This document shows, in pieces, positions 8,349 to 17,570 of a stretch of 64,000 bases of DNA (position 1 is its first letter; the number at the start of each line of letters is the position of its first letter). The notes beneath the pieces are model-generated. The model ran no database searches, was not told the DNA's origin, and saw nothing but the letters and a program-made list of their open reading frames with translations. The DNA is from an uncultured Azospirillum sp. Lineage in GTDB: Bacteria > Pseudomonadota > Alphaproteobacteria > RF32 > CAG-239. The stretch is from assembly GCA_900538765.1 (NCBI GenBank), contig UQAB01000002.1, positions 1 through 64,000 of the forward strand, written 5' to 3'. The translations under genes were made by a program, and so were the position numbers.

Positions 8349-9782
8349 TTAAATATTCTTCAAAACTTCTTCATGGTCGTTAAACGGGTGCATAACCCCT
8401 TTAATGATTTGTCCCGGTTCATGACCTTTGCCGGCAATAATCAAAACATCACCGTCTTCAAGATTTTGGATAGCGTTTTTTATCGCTTCGGCCCGGTTTC
8501 CGATATTAATGCCCTTAGGGCAGGCCACCATAATTTCGTTGCGAATAACGTCAGGCTCTTCCGAACGGGGATTGTCATCGGTTATGTAAACGACATCAGC
8601 CAAATCATTGGCAATTTTTCCCATTTGCGGGCGTTTCCCTTTGTCCCGGTCACCGCCGCAGCCGAATAAGATTTTTAGTTTTCCTGTCGTATGAGAGCGC
8701 ATAGCCTTTAAAACGTTTTCAATGGCATCAGGCGTATGGGCGTAATCAACATAAATTGCCGCACCGTTTTTACTGCCGACTAATTCCAAACGCCCTTTGG
8801 CTCCGCGAATTTTTTCAATATGCTTGACTGCTTCAAAAGGCTCTCCGCTCAATTCAGCCGTTAGCCCCAAAGCACACAGCACGTTCATTGCCTGAAATTC
8901 TCCGGCCAGCGGAATGTTCAGCATCATATCTTTTCCGTAATAATTAATTTCGAGCTTCTGCCCATGAGGCAGAGGAGTCGCGTTTATCAGGCGCAGATCC
9001 GTACCGCGGTAACCATAACTGACAACTTTTTTGCCGCTGTCTTCGCAGGCTTTTTTCAAAGCATCAAAAACATCAATATCGGCATTTAAAACGGCGCTGC
9101 CGCCCGGAACAAGAATGTCAGTAAACAAAATTTTCTTGGCCGCAAAATAATTTTCCATCGTTTTGTGGTAATCTAAATGGTCACGGGTCAGGTTGGTAAA
9201 ACCGGCAGCCTTGACTTTAACGCCGCCCATGCGATATTGGCACAGGCCGTGGCTGGATGCTTCCATGACTAAATAATCAAAGCCTTCTTTGCAAAGGTTG
9301 CGGAGGTCCTGATGAATTGTGACCGGATCCGGCGTTGTCATGGCATATTGCGGCTGTTCGTCATTTTTTATCAGTCCCAAGGTGCCGAGGCTGGCTGCCT
9401 TATGCCCCATCATGTTCAAAAGCTGGCGGGTAAAGTCGGCAATGGATGTTTTGCCGTTTGTTCCTGTTATGGCAGCAATGTGTGCCGGCTGGTATTCATA
9501 AAAATTAGCGGCAATTTTGGCAAAATCGTAATGCGGGTTTTCGGATATCAGAACCGCAACGCCGGGATAATGAGCGGCAGCCTCTTTGTCTTCGGTCAGA
9601 ATTGCCGCTGCGCCGCGTTCAATAGCTTCCGGAATATACAAATTCCCGTCAAAAGACATGCCTTTCAGAGCTGCAAACAAAAATCCCGTTTCCACTCTTC
9701 GTGAGTCAGCCGTAATGCCGCAAATATCTGCATCTGCCGAGGCTTTTAATTTTGTATTTTTAACCAGTTCCGCAATTTTCAT
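8349..9782 (-). CDS. murE: UDP-MurNAc-tripeptide synthetase (Mur ligase)
   Basis: Adds the third amino acid to UDP-MurNAc-L-Ala-D-Glu during peptidoglycan precursor synthesis in the cytoplasm. The 477-residue length fits the family. The P-loop GTNGKT is at 107-112, and DNPR at 403-406 is the signature that in characterised MurE enzymes goes with meso-diaminopimelate specificity. AGGGAGAG precedes the ATG. It is odd that the gene stands alone: no ftsI, murF or mraY lies beside it, unlike the usual dcw cluster. Confidence 0.95.
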   Translation of the reverse strand: MKIAELVKNTKLKASADADICGITADSRRVETGFLFAALKGMSFDGNLYIPEAIERGAAAILTEDKEAAAHYPGVAVLISENPHYDFAKIAANFYEYQPAHIAAITGTNGKTSIADFTRQLLNMMGHKAASLGTLGLIKNDEQPQYAMTTPDPVTIHQDLRNLCKEGFDYLVMEASSHGLCQYRMGGVKVKAAGFTNLTRDHLDYHKTMENYFAAKKILFTDILVPGGSAVLNADIDVFDALKKACEDSGKKVVSYGYRGTDLRLINATPLPHGQKLEINYYGKDMMLNIPLAGEFQAMNVLCALGLTAELSGEPFEAVKHIEKIRGAKGRLELVGSKNGAAIYVDYAHTPDAIENVLKAMRSHTTGKLKILFGCGGDRDKGKRPQMGKIANDLADVVYITDDNPRSEEPDVIRNEIMVACPKGINIGNRAEAIKNAIQNLEDGDVLIIAGKGHEPGQIIKGVMHPFNDHEEVLKNI

Positions 9783-9898
9783 CGATTCTCTCCCTAAAAA
9801 CTAATCCAAGCTAACATTTAAAAACTAACAAACGGTTTAATCTTGCATTTATATTGAAGAAACGTTAGTATCTCAGCAAAATTTGGATACAAAGATTA

Positions 9899-11752
9899 AT
9901 GATTGATATAAATGACATAACGGTCCGTATTGGTTCCAAGGTCTTGTTGGACCATGCGTCGGCGCATATTTCAGACGGTCAGAAAGTCGGTCTGATCGGT
10001 GTTAACGGCTGCGGCAAGTCAACGCTGTTTCGCGTGCTGCGCGGACAGCTTGATACCGAAAGTGGAAATATCGCCTTGCCTTCCGCGGCCCGGGTTGTGA
10101 CGGTTGAACAGGAAATAAACGATATTGATTTGCCGATTCTTGAATTTGTCTTGGCTCAGGATAAAGAGCGGGACGGGCTGCTGAAGCGTTTGAAAAACGC
10201 TTCAGTGGAAGAACTCGGTGAAATTCATGAGCGTTTGAACGCTATCGGTGCCTCATCGGCTGAAGCGCGGGCCGCAGTTATTCTGAACGGCCTGGGTTTT
10301 AAAAACAGCGATTTTATCCGTCCTGTGCGCGAGTTTTCCGGTGGCTGGCGAATGCGTTTGGCGTTGGCCGCCGCTCTGTTCCAGCCGTCGGATATTTTAC
10401 TCTTGGATGAACCTACCAACCACCTGGACTTGGAAACGTCAATCTGGTTGGAAAATCATCTGAAGAAATATCGCGGAACATTGCTGATTATCAGCCATGA
10501 CCGCACAATCCTGAATTCTCTCTGTGGTTATATCGTGCATTTTGACAACAAAAAACTGGCAGTTTATTCGGGAAATTATGATACCTTCCGCCGAACCAGA
10601 AACGAGCAGAAAGAAATGCTGGAACGCAGCTTTAAAAAGCAGGAGCAGAAGCGCCGCCATTTGGAATCTTTTGTTGAGCGTTTTCGTTACAAAGCCTCCA
10701 AGGCCAAACAGGCGCAAAGCCGTATTAAACTTCTGGAAAAAATGCCGGAAGTCACGCTGCTGGCGGATGACCCGTCTGTAAAATTTGATTTTCCCGTCCC
10801 CGCGGAACTGGCTTCGCCACTGGTAAATCTGGAAAATGTATCAGCCGGATACGGTGATAAAGTAATTTTAAAACGGCTGAATCTGAGTATAGACAAAGGT
10901 GACCGCATTGCGTTGCTTGGTGCAAACGGCAATGGTAAATCGACTTTTGCCAAACTGCTGTCCGGGCGTTTGCCGCCTTTGGGCGGAGAAATGCGTCGCA
11001 CGCCGAAATTAACGGTCGGCTACTTTGCCCAGCATCAGACGGAGGAACTGCCGCTGGAAAAAACGGCAGCGGAATATATGGCCATGCTGATGCCTGAGGC
11101 GGATGAAACCAAAGTCCGGGCTCACCTGGCGCGTTTTGGGTTGGAAAAAGAAAAAGCGCTGACCCGGATAAGTCTGCTTTCCGGCGGAGAAAAAGCCAGA
11201 TTGCTGTTTGCGGCCATGACGCGGAACGCGCCCGAACTGCTCATCCTTGATGAACCGACCAACCATTTGGATATGGATGCCCGCGATGCTTTGGTTGAGG
11301 CCTTGAATGAGTACGCCGGATCTGTTGTTTTGATTACGCATGATTTGCATTTGATTGAACTTGTAGCCGATGATTTGTGGTTGGTTGATAAAGGCGGCTG
11401 CCGTCCGTATGACGGGGATTTGGATGACTATAAAAAGCTGTTGCTGAGTGTTCGTGTTTCTTCGGAGGAGAAAAAAACTGCCGCAGCCGCCGAAAAGGAA
11501 AAACAACAGGCAAAAGAAGCTGCCGCCGCGGCTAGAAACAATCTTAGGGAGCTGAAAAGCCGCCTGCGCCGGATTGAAACGGAATTGGAACGGCAGACAG
11601 CTCTGAAAACTTCTTTGGAAAACAAATTTCAGGAACAACTGTCAACAGATGAAATCATCCAGACGCAAAAAGAACTGAATGCCGTTGCCGAAAAGATTGA
11701 AGCTTTGGAAACAGAATGGCTGGAAATCGGCGAACAACTGGGCGAAAATTAA
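9899..11752 (+). CDS. ABC-F family ATPase (Uup/EttA-like)
   Basis: A soluble duplicated ABC ATPase of 617 residues without membrane segments; ABC-F proteins act on ribosomes. Two nucleotide-binding domains are visible, with Walker A motifs GVNGCGKST (34-42) and GANGNGKST (341-349), signatures SGGWRM and SGGEKA, and two LDEPTNHLD Walker B segments. A Glu/Lys/Ala-rich coiled coil follows from about residue 520, as in Uup/ABCF3-type members. Which subfamily it belongs to cannot be settled by eye. Its 3' end overlaps the opposing lipoprotein gene by 4 bp. Confidence 0.9.
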   Translation: MIDINDITVRIGSKVLLDHASAHISDGQKVGLIGVNGCGKSTLFRVLRGQLDTESGNIALPSAARVVTVEQEINDIDLPILEFVLAQDKERDGLLKRLKNASVEELGEIHERLNAIGASSAEARAAVILNGLGFKNSDFIRPVREFSGGWRMRLALAAALFQPSDILLLDEPTNHLDLETSIWLENHLKKYRGTLLIISHDRTILNSLCGYIVHFDNKKLAVYSGNYDTFRRTRNEQKEMLERSFKKQEQKRRHLESFVERFRYKASKAKQAQSRIKLLEKMPEVTLLADDPSVKFDFPVPAELASPLVNLENVSAGYGDKVILKRLNLSIDKGDRIALLGANGNGKSTFAKLLSGRLPPLGGEMRRTPKLTVGYFAQHQTEELPLEKTAAEYMAMLMPEADETKVRAHLARFGLEKEKALTRISLLSGGEKARLLFAAMTRNAPELLILDEPTNHLDMDARDALVEALNEYAGSVVLITHDLHLIELVADDLWLVDKGGCRPYDGDLDDYKKLLLSVRVSSEEKKTAAAAEKEKQQAKEAAAAARNNLRELKSRLRRIETELERQTALKTSLENKFQEQLSTDEIIQTQKELNAVAEKIEALETEWLEIGEQLGEN

Positions 11753-12222
11753 ATTTCTTCATTGCTGAACGGCACGTTTTGCAATCTTTTCTGCGGTTTA
11801 TAAAGGAAAATGTTGGAAGTTGTCGGAATATTGTAACGCCGATGCCAATAACCTTTTTTCTCCATACAGGTGCGATAATCAACCGGATTAATTCTCGTGT
11901 CGTCACGCAGGGAGTTGACCATAACCGGTTGGGCTCCGGGGTAGGGGACGTAAGACGCCCAAATTCCTTTTTGCGCATGCCAGTCCGCACGCAAATCCAT
12001 TTTGACTTCCTCTGAATAAAACCAGGATTTGACATCAGGGATAAGTGAAAAATCTTCGGCTTCGCGCAGGCATTCAGAATGATCCCGGGCAAATTTTTCT
12101 GCGCCGGTGTTTTCTTTTTCCCAATGAAAAATCACCTGACCGCGTCCTCTGGACATCCAGGAAGAACAGGAGCTGATAAGCAGAACGGACAAAGCCGGGA
12201 CAAGTATAGCGTTTATTTTCAT
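11749..12222 (-). CDS. Putative lipoprotein
   Basis: 157 residues with a lipoprotein signal peptide and lipobox LISSC, with Cys at about 19. The rest is soluble, with aromatic residues and a conserved-looking DYRTCMEKKGYW near the C-terminus, a pattern seen in small alphaproteobacterial envelope lipoproteins. It starts 9 bp after the GST gene and is probably translated from the same message. No specific function is recognised. Confidence 0.75.
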   Translation of the reverse strand: MKINAILVPALSVLLISSCSSWMSRGRGQVIFHWEKENTGAEKFARDHSECLREAEDFSLIPDVKSWFYSEEVKMDLRADWHAQKGIWASYVPYPGAQPVMVNSLRDDTRINPVDYRTCMEKKGYWHRRYNIPTTSNIFLYKPQKRLQNVPFSNEEI

Positions 12223-12231
12223 TTGAATGTC

Positions 12232-12906
12232 CTAAAAATCCAGATTTGCATAATGCTTGGCCGGCAGGATGCCGCGGATATTATCTTTCAGAATATCCTT
12301 GAAACTCGGGCGTGATTTTATTTTTGAATACCATATTTTTGCATTTTTATAACCGTCCCAGGCAATGTCGCCGAGATAATCAATAATAGACAGATGCGCC
12401 GCGGCAGTAACGTCTGCCAGCGAAAATTCTTCCCCGCCGAGATAATTGCGCCTTTCCGTCAGCCAGTCAATATATTCCATATGAAAAGCAAGATTATTCA
12501 GGCCGATTTTCAATATCCGTGAATCCGGCGCTTTTCCTTGTTCAAAGCGGCGAATAACTTTTTCCGCAACAATATTGCGATAAACCTCGCGATAAAATTT
12601 GTCGTCAAACCATTCGGTCAGCCGCCGGACTTCGGCTCTTTGTTTCGGGTCTTTGGGCAGCAGCCGGATGTCATAATTCACCTCTTCCAAAAATTCCGTA
12701 ATGGCATAATTTCCCGCGATGATGTTGCCGTCAAAAAGAAAAATCGGCAGGCTCCCGGCCGGATTAAGCTTAAAAACATCAGAAGACAGATTCCAAGGTT
12801 CTTCTTCCTTAAGAACAAACAGCATCCTTTTTTCGCTCATCAACATACGGATTTTGCGGGAATAAGGAGAAATTGGATGATGAATTAAAAGAACCATTTT
12901 TGACAA
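12232..12906 (-). CDS. Glutathione S-transferase family protein
   Basis: 224 residues with an N-terminal thioredoxin-like GST domain (HHPISPYSRKIRMLMSEK, then NPAGSLPIFLFDG with the cis-Pro) and an all-helical C-terminal domain. GSTs conjugate glutathione to electrophiles or act as thiol-disulfide proteins; the substrate cannot be told. A Ser follows the Pro in the SPYSRK region where catalytic Ser/Cys residues usually sit. It precedes the lipoprotein gene in a two-gene unit. Confidence 0.85.
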   Translation of the reverse strand: MSKMVLLIHHPISPYSRKIRMLMSEKRMLFVLKEEEPWNLSSDVFKLNPAGSLPIFLFDGNIIAGNYAITEFLEEVNYDIRLLPKDPKQRAEVRRLTEWFDDKFYREVYRNIVAEKVIRRFEQGKAPDSRILKIGLNNLAFHMEYIDWLTERRNYLGGEEFSLADVTAAAHLSIIDYLGDIAWDGYKNAKIWYSKIKSRPSFKDILKDNIRGILPAKHYANLDF

Positions 12907-12968
12907 CCTTACTGTAACAATTTATATCATACTAACAATTTGAATAAAAAGGTCAAGCGCTTTGCTTT

Positions 12969-13814
12969 TTATTTTGTAAAGTCCGGGGCAACGACGCCGA
13001 CATTTTCCTGTTCCACCTTGCCGACATAATCAGCCAGGGCTTTTTTGACGGCGGCTCTTGTTTCCGGCATATTGGCCAAAACGCGCAGGCCGTTTTTAAT
13101 TTGCGCTCTGTATGCCGAAGCTTTGGAGATGCCGATAAACATCGGAATGTTCCAAATGGCATTTTTAGAAAAACTCAGTTTGTTGCGCAAACCGAGCTTC
13201 GCCAGTTCTATCCGTGCATTGTATTCAGAGGCCAGAACATAGTCGACTTCTTTATTGTAGAGCTTTTTATAAAGCTCGTAAGACGTATCGGCTTTGATAA
13301 TATCAAAGTTTTTGATTTCTCTCTCTGCAAAATCGCTCAGATATTCCTTACTGCTGATAGCGCCTTTCAGCCCCTTCAAATCGCTGATATTTTTCACCTC
13401 GTCAATACGGTCAGGCAGCATAACGACAATAATCGGATTGTTGATTAATGCCGGGAAAATATATTCCAGCCCGTCATATCTTTCCGTATCATGATAAATT
13501 CCGAGAATAATGTCAATTTCGCCGCCGCGAACCTTTCTGACCAAAACTTCATAAGGAAAGTTAACGACATAATCAATCATAAAATTGGCTTTTTTCCCGT
13601 ATTGGGTAATAACCGGCATAAAAATGTTCTGGTATGTTTCCGGATAAAAACGGTCGGGAATATAGCCAAAGGGCGGATAATCCATAAATCCGGTTGCTTT
13701 CAGCTGTTTAACATCCCTGTTCTTGTCAACATTAAACTCAACCTGAGCCTTTGCCGGCGTAATATTCAGCAGCAGAAAAAAACTCAAAAATAACATTTTG
13801 CCGAATTTAAACAT
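12969..13814 (-). CDS. Periplasmic solute-binding protein-like (SBP family 3)
   Basis: 281 residues with a signal peptide (MFKFGKMLFLSFFLLLNITP, then AKA) and a type-3 solute-binding fold: FMDYPPFGY near the start, GEIDIILGIYHDTER in the middle, and SYELYKKLYNKEVDYVLAS. Such proteins bind amino acids or small acids in the periplasm. No ABC permease or ATPase genes lie nearby, so it may be an orphan binding or sensory protein. Confidence 0.8.
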   Translation of the reverse strand: MFKFGKMLFLSFFLLLNITPAKAQVEFNVDKNRDVKQLKATGFMDYPPFGYIPDRFYPETYQNIFMPVITQYGKKANFMIDYVVNFPYEVLVRKVRGGEIDIILGIYHDTERYDGLEYIFPALINNPIIVVMLPDRIDEVKNISDLKGLKGAISSKEYLSDFAEREIKNFDIIKADTSYELYKKLYNKEVDYVLASEYNARIELAKLGLRNKLSFSKNAIWNIPMFIGISKASAYRAQIKNGLRVLANMPETRAAVKKALADYVGKVEQENVGVVAPDFTK

Positions 13815-13901
13815 GACAAACCCCTAAAAATTTTATATAATTTTAATAAATATACAATATTATAATAATGTTAACAAACTTTTTAAATTAGGTATAAAAA
13901 T

Positions 13902-14294
13902 ATGGATTCAGCTCAAAGATATTCGGATACTGAGCTTTCCGGTCTTAATCAGTGTGAGCTTGAAACCCGGGCGTTAATACGCACGGCCTCGGCTCTGAAT
14001 ATGATTAAGGAAGATTGGGAGGCAAAAAAGTCCGAATTACCTCAGGCTTTAGAAAAAAACCGCAGACTATGGACAATCATTGCTTCGGCGATGGGCGAAC
14101 CGGATTGTCCTCAACCAGAAGAGGTTAGAAGAAATATTATTAATTTGTCTTTATTCATTTTCAAAAAGACCAACAATGTCTTGGCTGATCCCCATCCGCA
14201 GCCGGAAACGCTGAATATTCTGATTGATATCAATATGAATATTGCCAGAGGCTTGGCCGAGCATAATAATGCGCCGGAAGCGCAATCTGAATAA
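13902..14294 (+). CDS. flaF: FlaF-like flagellin regulator homologue
   Basis: 130 residues, close to the family length. The core matches FlaF: ALEKNRRLWTI at 49-59, RRNIINLSLFIFKKT at 76-90 and LIDINMNIARGL at 107-118. In alphaproteobacteria FlaF works with FlbT in flagellin synthesis and assembly. No other flagellar gene is in this window, so this copy is isolated; a flagellar locus may lie elsewhere, or the protein may have been kept for another purpose. Confidence 0.7.
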   Translation: MDSAQRYSDTELSGLNQCELETRALIRTASALNMIKEDWEAKKSELPQALEKNRRLWTIIASAMGEPDCPQPEEVRRNIINLSLFIFKKTNNVLADPHPQPETLNILIDINMNIARGLAEHNNAPEAQSE

Positions 14295-14307
14295 TTTTAG
14301 ATAAAAA

Positions 14308-14341
14308 AGCGGAAGATAAAAATCTTCCGCTTAAATTTTTC
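14308..14341 (+). terminator. Terminator after flaF
   Basis: An 8-bp stem agcggaag / cttccgct with an 8-nt loop is followed by taaatttttc. It lies between two convergent genes. Confidence 0.75.
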
Positions 14342-14350
14342 TTGTTTGTT

Positions 14351-14917
14351 TCAAAAATCTACCAGCCGGACAACTTGCAGGCCGTCAGAAGTTTTAATAC
14401 AGACGACAATCTGTTTAAAACCGTAATCCAAAACTTCAATTTCATAATCCTGACGCAGCCCGTCCCAAAAAGACTCATTATCTGGCTGTTTGGCATAAAA
14501 ATGGATTTCCTGCTTTTCTAAAAGTTTCCGCTGTTCCTCTGTCAGATGTACTCTTTTCAATAAAGGATTAGGAATATGATAAGCCAGTTTTTCATTGCTG
14601 ACTGCCGTAATCTTGCCTTTAAGCAGCCTTGGCGTCATGCCTTTGGCCTTCATCGTCTGAATTGTCGGTTCAAACTTCAAGCCTCTTTCTTCATCAAAAC
14701 CGCAAACCATAAACTCAGCTTCATCATTGATGTTTAGATTTTCAAAACCATTGGCAATAAGGCCAGAATCAATAAAGCCGATTCCTTTGTTGCCTTTGAT
14801 GATGACCTCATAACCGCCGGTTTTGATGTTGTCATGCATCATAATTTTGTTGGTAACAATGCAAGGATAAACTTCGCCCAGCTTAAACAAGTCTTCATAA
14901 AATTTAAATCCGTCCAT
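14351..14917 (-). CDS. Hypothetical protein, possible OB/S1-like N-terminal part
   Basis: 188 residues from the ATG at 14917; an upstream GTG at 14959 would add 14 hydrophobic residues. Residues ~10-85 (GEVYPCIVTNKIM ... EVIIKGNKGIGFIDSGL ... FDEERGLKF) look like a beta-rich OB/S1-type domain, but this is a weak impression. The C-terminal half is mixed alpha/beta. No clear ribosome-binding site supports either start. Function unknown. Confidence 0.6.
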   Translation of the reverse strand: MDGFKFYEDLFKLGEVYPCIVTNKIMMHDNIKTGGYEVIIKGNKGIGFIDSGLIANGFENLNINDEAEFMVCGFDEERGLKFEPTIQTMKAKGMTPRLLKGKITAVSNEKLAYHIPNPLLKRVHLTEEQRKLLEKQEIHFYAKQPDNESFWDGLRQDYEIEVLDYGFKQIVVCIKTSDGLQVVRLVDF

Positions 14918-15102
14918 AATAATTTTGATATTAAAAATTAAACAATAATAGCTAAACACTGCTTTCTATATCACATATTTTCTACTTTTTCAATCTCATT
15001 TATATTTGTCTTTTTTCCCTCCTCTTATGAAAAATAGGGATTGTAACATAGATTTTTTTATGTTATATTAGAGTCGTGATGGCAAGAATAGGAGTAGTAG
15101 AG

Positions 15103-16581
15103 ATGAAACTGTCAAAGGTGATACTGTTGTCAACCGTATGCTCATTTTGCAATGCGGCTGATTTTTCTTATGCAGCGTATAATACTTCTGAGGGTTTATC
15201 TCTCGTCTCAACATCAGGTATCCACACTTATCACACACACAACATTCTTGCCTCAGACAGCCTTTTCTCGCCGTCTGCACACCCATGGGGTGTCGCGGAA
15301 AGTTCGCCGCGGCTTGCTCCGTCTACTGAAAGCGCGATGCTTACATCGTACCTGCCACAGGCACTATCAAGTTCCTCCCCCGAGGTGGGGGAGGCCAGGT
15401 GGGGTGTGACAAGCGAAGCGAGTATTTCTCTTTCTTCTAAACGTTATAACCTGTCCTTTGAGGGGCTCATACCCCCTCGAGAACTCCTAACCAGACTAAA
15501 GTCTGGGGAGTTCTTGCTCCCCCTACCTCAAGGGGAGAATAATAAGCTGAATGTTTTTAAAACAGCCTCAGTCTGTTTCATCACCGACACGGGGGCGTGT
15601 TCGGGGGAGAAGTTCAGTAATGACGAAACGCCCGGAGATGGAAACGGCAATCCCGGCGGTATTCCGGATTATGACACGCCGCAGGAACAATGTCAGGCGG
15701 CTGGATATGGCGTGACGTCCTGTCCGGCCGGGTCACATGGCGATAATCCCTGTCCCGCTGACAGTGCTTATTATCAGAAATGTGTTTGTGACGCCAACAT
15801 GACGGAAACCTGTACCAAACCTTATTACGGCGTCGGCCCTTCCTGTGACGGCAAATATGCTTCATGCAAGCGCGATGACGCCAAAGCCTGCAAGGAAGAC
15901 GGCTACGGGCAAACGGCGTCCTGTTCTTCGGTACAGACGCCAAACAAAAAATGTTCTTACAACAGCGGCTATTATGACAAATGCGTCTGCCGCAGTGATC
16001 TTGTGACCTGTACCTATCCGCAGAGCGGCGTGGGCGAGGCCTGCGGCGGAAAATATGCGTCCTGCCAATGTCCGGGGTCGTACAAATCCTGCGAATGCGG
16101 CGGTGCTGCCGGAGCTACGTCTTGCACTGTCAACGGGCAGACGACTTATTCAAGCTGTAAAAGTTGTTGTAATTCCAGTTCTTCCAACAGGTGCTGGGTT
16201 CACAGTACCTGTCACGGCGACTGCTGCTCCGACGGGACGATAGACAGTTGCGACGAACGCTGCGGCGGCTCCGGATGTTCCTCTTCCGGCGGCAGTGATT
16301 CCGGCAGCTCGGGAGGGGGAGACTATACTGAGTATGACATGGCATCTCAGACAGTTTCATGTTCATGTTCTCAAACTTCAGACGGATGGTATGAAGGGGT
16401 GGAAACTATTTATACATCATGCTATTATTGCAGCGAAACGGAAACACGTTCCGTTAGATGGTCATATGCTTATTCTCTTGAGGCTTGCGAGGAAAGAATG
16501 GCAGAAGTTGCTTCTTGGGGAAATTGCCAAAGCTCTGATTCTGTACACACATATGTTTGTTTACCTTGCGTTCCGAGATAG
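15103..16581 (+). CDS. Secreted Cys-rich repeat protein
   Basis: 492 residues from the ATG at 15103, chosen because AGGAG lies 8 nt upstream and a signal peptide (MKLSKVILLSTVCSFCNA) follows directly. Residues ~30-170 are a low-complexity region encoded by palindromic DNA. From ~190 there are Cys-rich modules of about 50 residues (CQAAGYGVTSCPAG, CTKPYYGVGPSCDGKYASC, CKEDGYGQTASC, CTYPQSGVGEACGGKYASC), then a Ser/Gly linker and a final Cys-rich domain. It is a paralogue of the gene cut by the left window edge and probably a surface or secreted disulfide-rich protein; function unknown. Confidence 0.75.
   Translation: MKLSKVILLSTVCSFCNAADFSYAAYNTSEGLSLVSTSGIHTYHTHNILASDSLFSPSAHPWGVAESSPRLAPSTESAMLTSYLPQALSSSSPEVGEARWGVTSEASISLSSKRYNLSFEGLIPPRELLTRLKSGEFLLPLPQGENNKLNVFKTASVCFITDTGACSGEKFSNDETPGDGNGNPGGIPDYDTPQEQCQAAGYGVTSCPAGSHGDNPCPADSAYYQKCVCDANMTETCTKPYYGVGPSCDGKYASCKRDDAKACKEDGYGQTASCSSVQTPNKKCSYNSGYYDKCVCRSDLVTCTYPQSGVGEACGGKYASCQCPGSYKSCECGGAAGATSCTVNGQTTYSSCKSCCNSSSSNRCWVHSTCHGDCCSDGTIDSCDERCGGSGCSSSGGSDSGSSGGGDYTEYDMASQTVSCSCSQTSDGWYEGVETIYTSCYYCSETETRSVRWSYAYSLEACEERMAEVASWGNCQSSDSVHTYVCLPCVPR
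15374..15537. repeat. Palindromic DNA inside a coding region
   Basis: Three hairpins lie within the Cys-rich gene: cctccccc / gggggagg (15374-15394), gaactcc-ccagac / gtctgg-ggagttc (15481-15513) and ctcccc / ggggag (15516-15537). The protein stretch they encode is proline/leucine-rich and unlike the Cys-rich remainder. This looks like an intergenic-type repeat that became part of the reading frame. Confidence 0.5.
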
Positions 16582-16639
16582 AAATAATTCTTCTCTTAAA
16601 CCGGCGGATGGCAATTATTGCGACCAAGCATGGTGTATT

Positions 16640-17278
16640 TTATGAAACGGCGGTGAAAGAACAGCTTCCGTCCGGGTTAACTTTGAAGTCAACCATCGGA
16701 TACTTTTCCTTATCAGGCAGATTGTAATGCCACCATTCATGTTCAAGCGCCTGAAAACCGGCCTCTTCCATCATGCGGCGAAACATATCGCGGTTGGCGA
16801 TCTTGTCGCCGTCTTCCGGCGCGTTCCACGAATATTTGGCTTTTTCGAGGTGGCGGCGAAAATCATCCCACTTTCCGTCGGCTATCTCTGCGGCATAGCG
16901 CGGTTCATAGGCATCAACAGCGCAAGGGAAAGCAAGCTCTTCCCCATTTTCATCAAGCAGCGTCACGTCTATGGCCGAAGCATGGCAATGCTGCGACTTT
17001 ACCGGTTCCGCGGCAAAAAATCCGGCCATCGGAATAATTTCTTTCATGATATGGAAAGCCAGCGGCGGGCGATAAGCGTCACAGATTTTCAGCTTCAGCC
17101 CTTTTGATTGCAAAACCGGTTCCAGCTTTTGCAGGCGCGTCCAGACATCAGGATGCACAAAGCAGCGGTTGCCAAGGCCGACCTTGCCGTAGACATCCGT
17201 CTGCATCATATTGGCATCCGAGGCATACATCATATCCACCACAAAGACGCCGGCGGTTTTTACTTCAATCAAATCCAT
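16640..17278 (-). CDS. D-alanyl-D-alanine dipeptidase (VanX/DdpX family)
   Basis: Zinc dipeptidase of 212 residues that hydrolyses D-Ala-D-Ala; in bacteria without vancomycin resistance it usually serves peptidoglycan turnover. The zinc motif SQHCHASAID (95-104, with H97 and D104) is a variant of SxHxxGxAxD with Ala-Ser in place of the Gly segment, and EHEWWHY near residue 190 supplies the catalytic Glu and third zinc His. The ATG at 17278 follows GGAAGGA; a TTG five codons upstream is less likely. No resistance genes accompany it. Confidence 0.88.
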   Translation of the reverse strand: MDLIEVKTAGVFVVDMMYASDANMMQTDVYGKVGLGNRCFVHPDVWTRLQKLEPVLQSKGLKLKICDAYRPPLAFHIMKEIIPMAGFFAAEPVKSQHCHASAIDVTLLDENGEELAFPCAVDAYEPRYAAEIADGKWDDFRRHLEKAKYSWNAPEDGDKIANRDMFRRMMEEAGFQALEHEWWHYNLPDKEKYPMVDFKVNPDGSCSFTAVS

Positions 17279-17403
17279 ACTGTTTCCTTCCAAAACATTT
17301 TTACATTTTGATTTATAATCATATATTTTAGTTAATTAATAATAAATTGACGGCTTTATTTTGGCAGGCGCCCATTTTTTGTCAAGTTTTATAAAAATAA
17401 TGC

Positions 17404-17431
17404 TTGCTTATTATAAAAATGCCCGTATAGT
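17404..17431 (+). promoter_or_regulatory. Candidate sigma70 promoter for the RhlE helicase
   Basis: TTGCTT and TATAGT are separated by 16 bp. Transcription from here would give a leader of about 130 nt before the ATG at 17571. The rest of the 17279-17570 divergent gap is AT-rich with no gene. Confidence 0.4.
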
Positions 17432-17570
17432 GGAGTAAGAGAATTTTAGCAGCTCTTCATGATTTTTGATATTTCCTTCAATAGATTTGGTTTAGAGTTG
17501 GCATTGCGCAAAAGGTGCAGTGTTTATTAGATTTTCTGACGTGTTAAACAATTTATTGAAAGAAACATAT

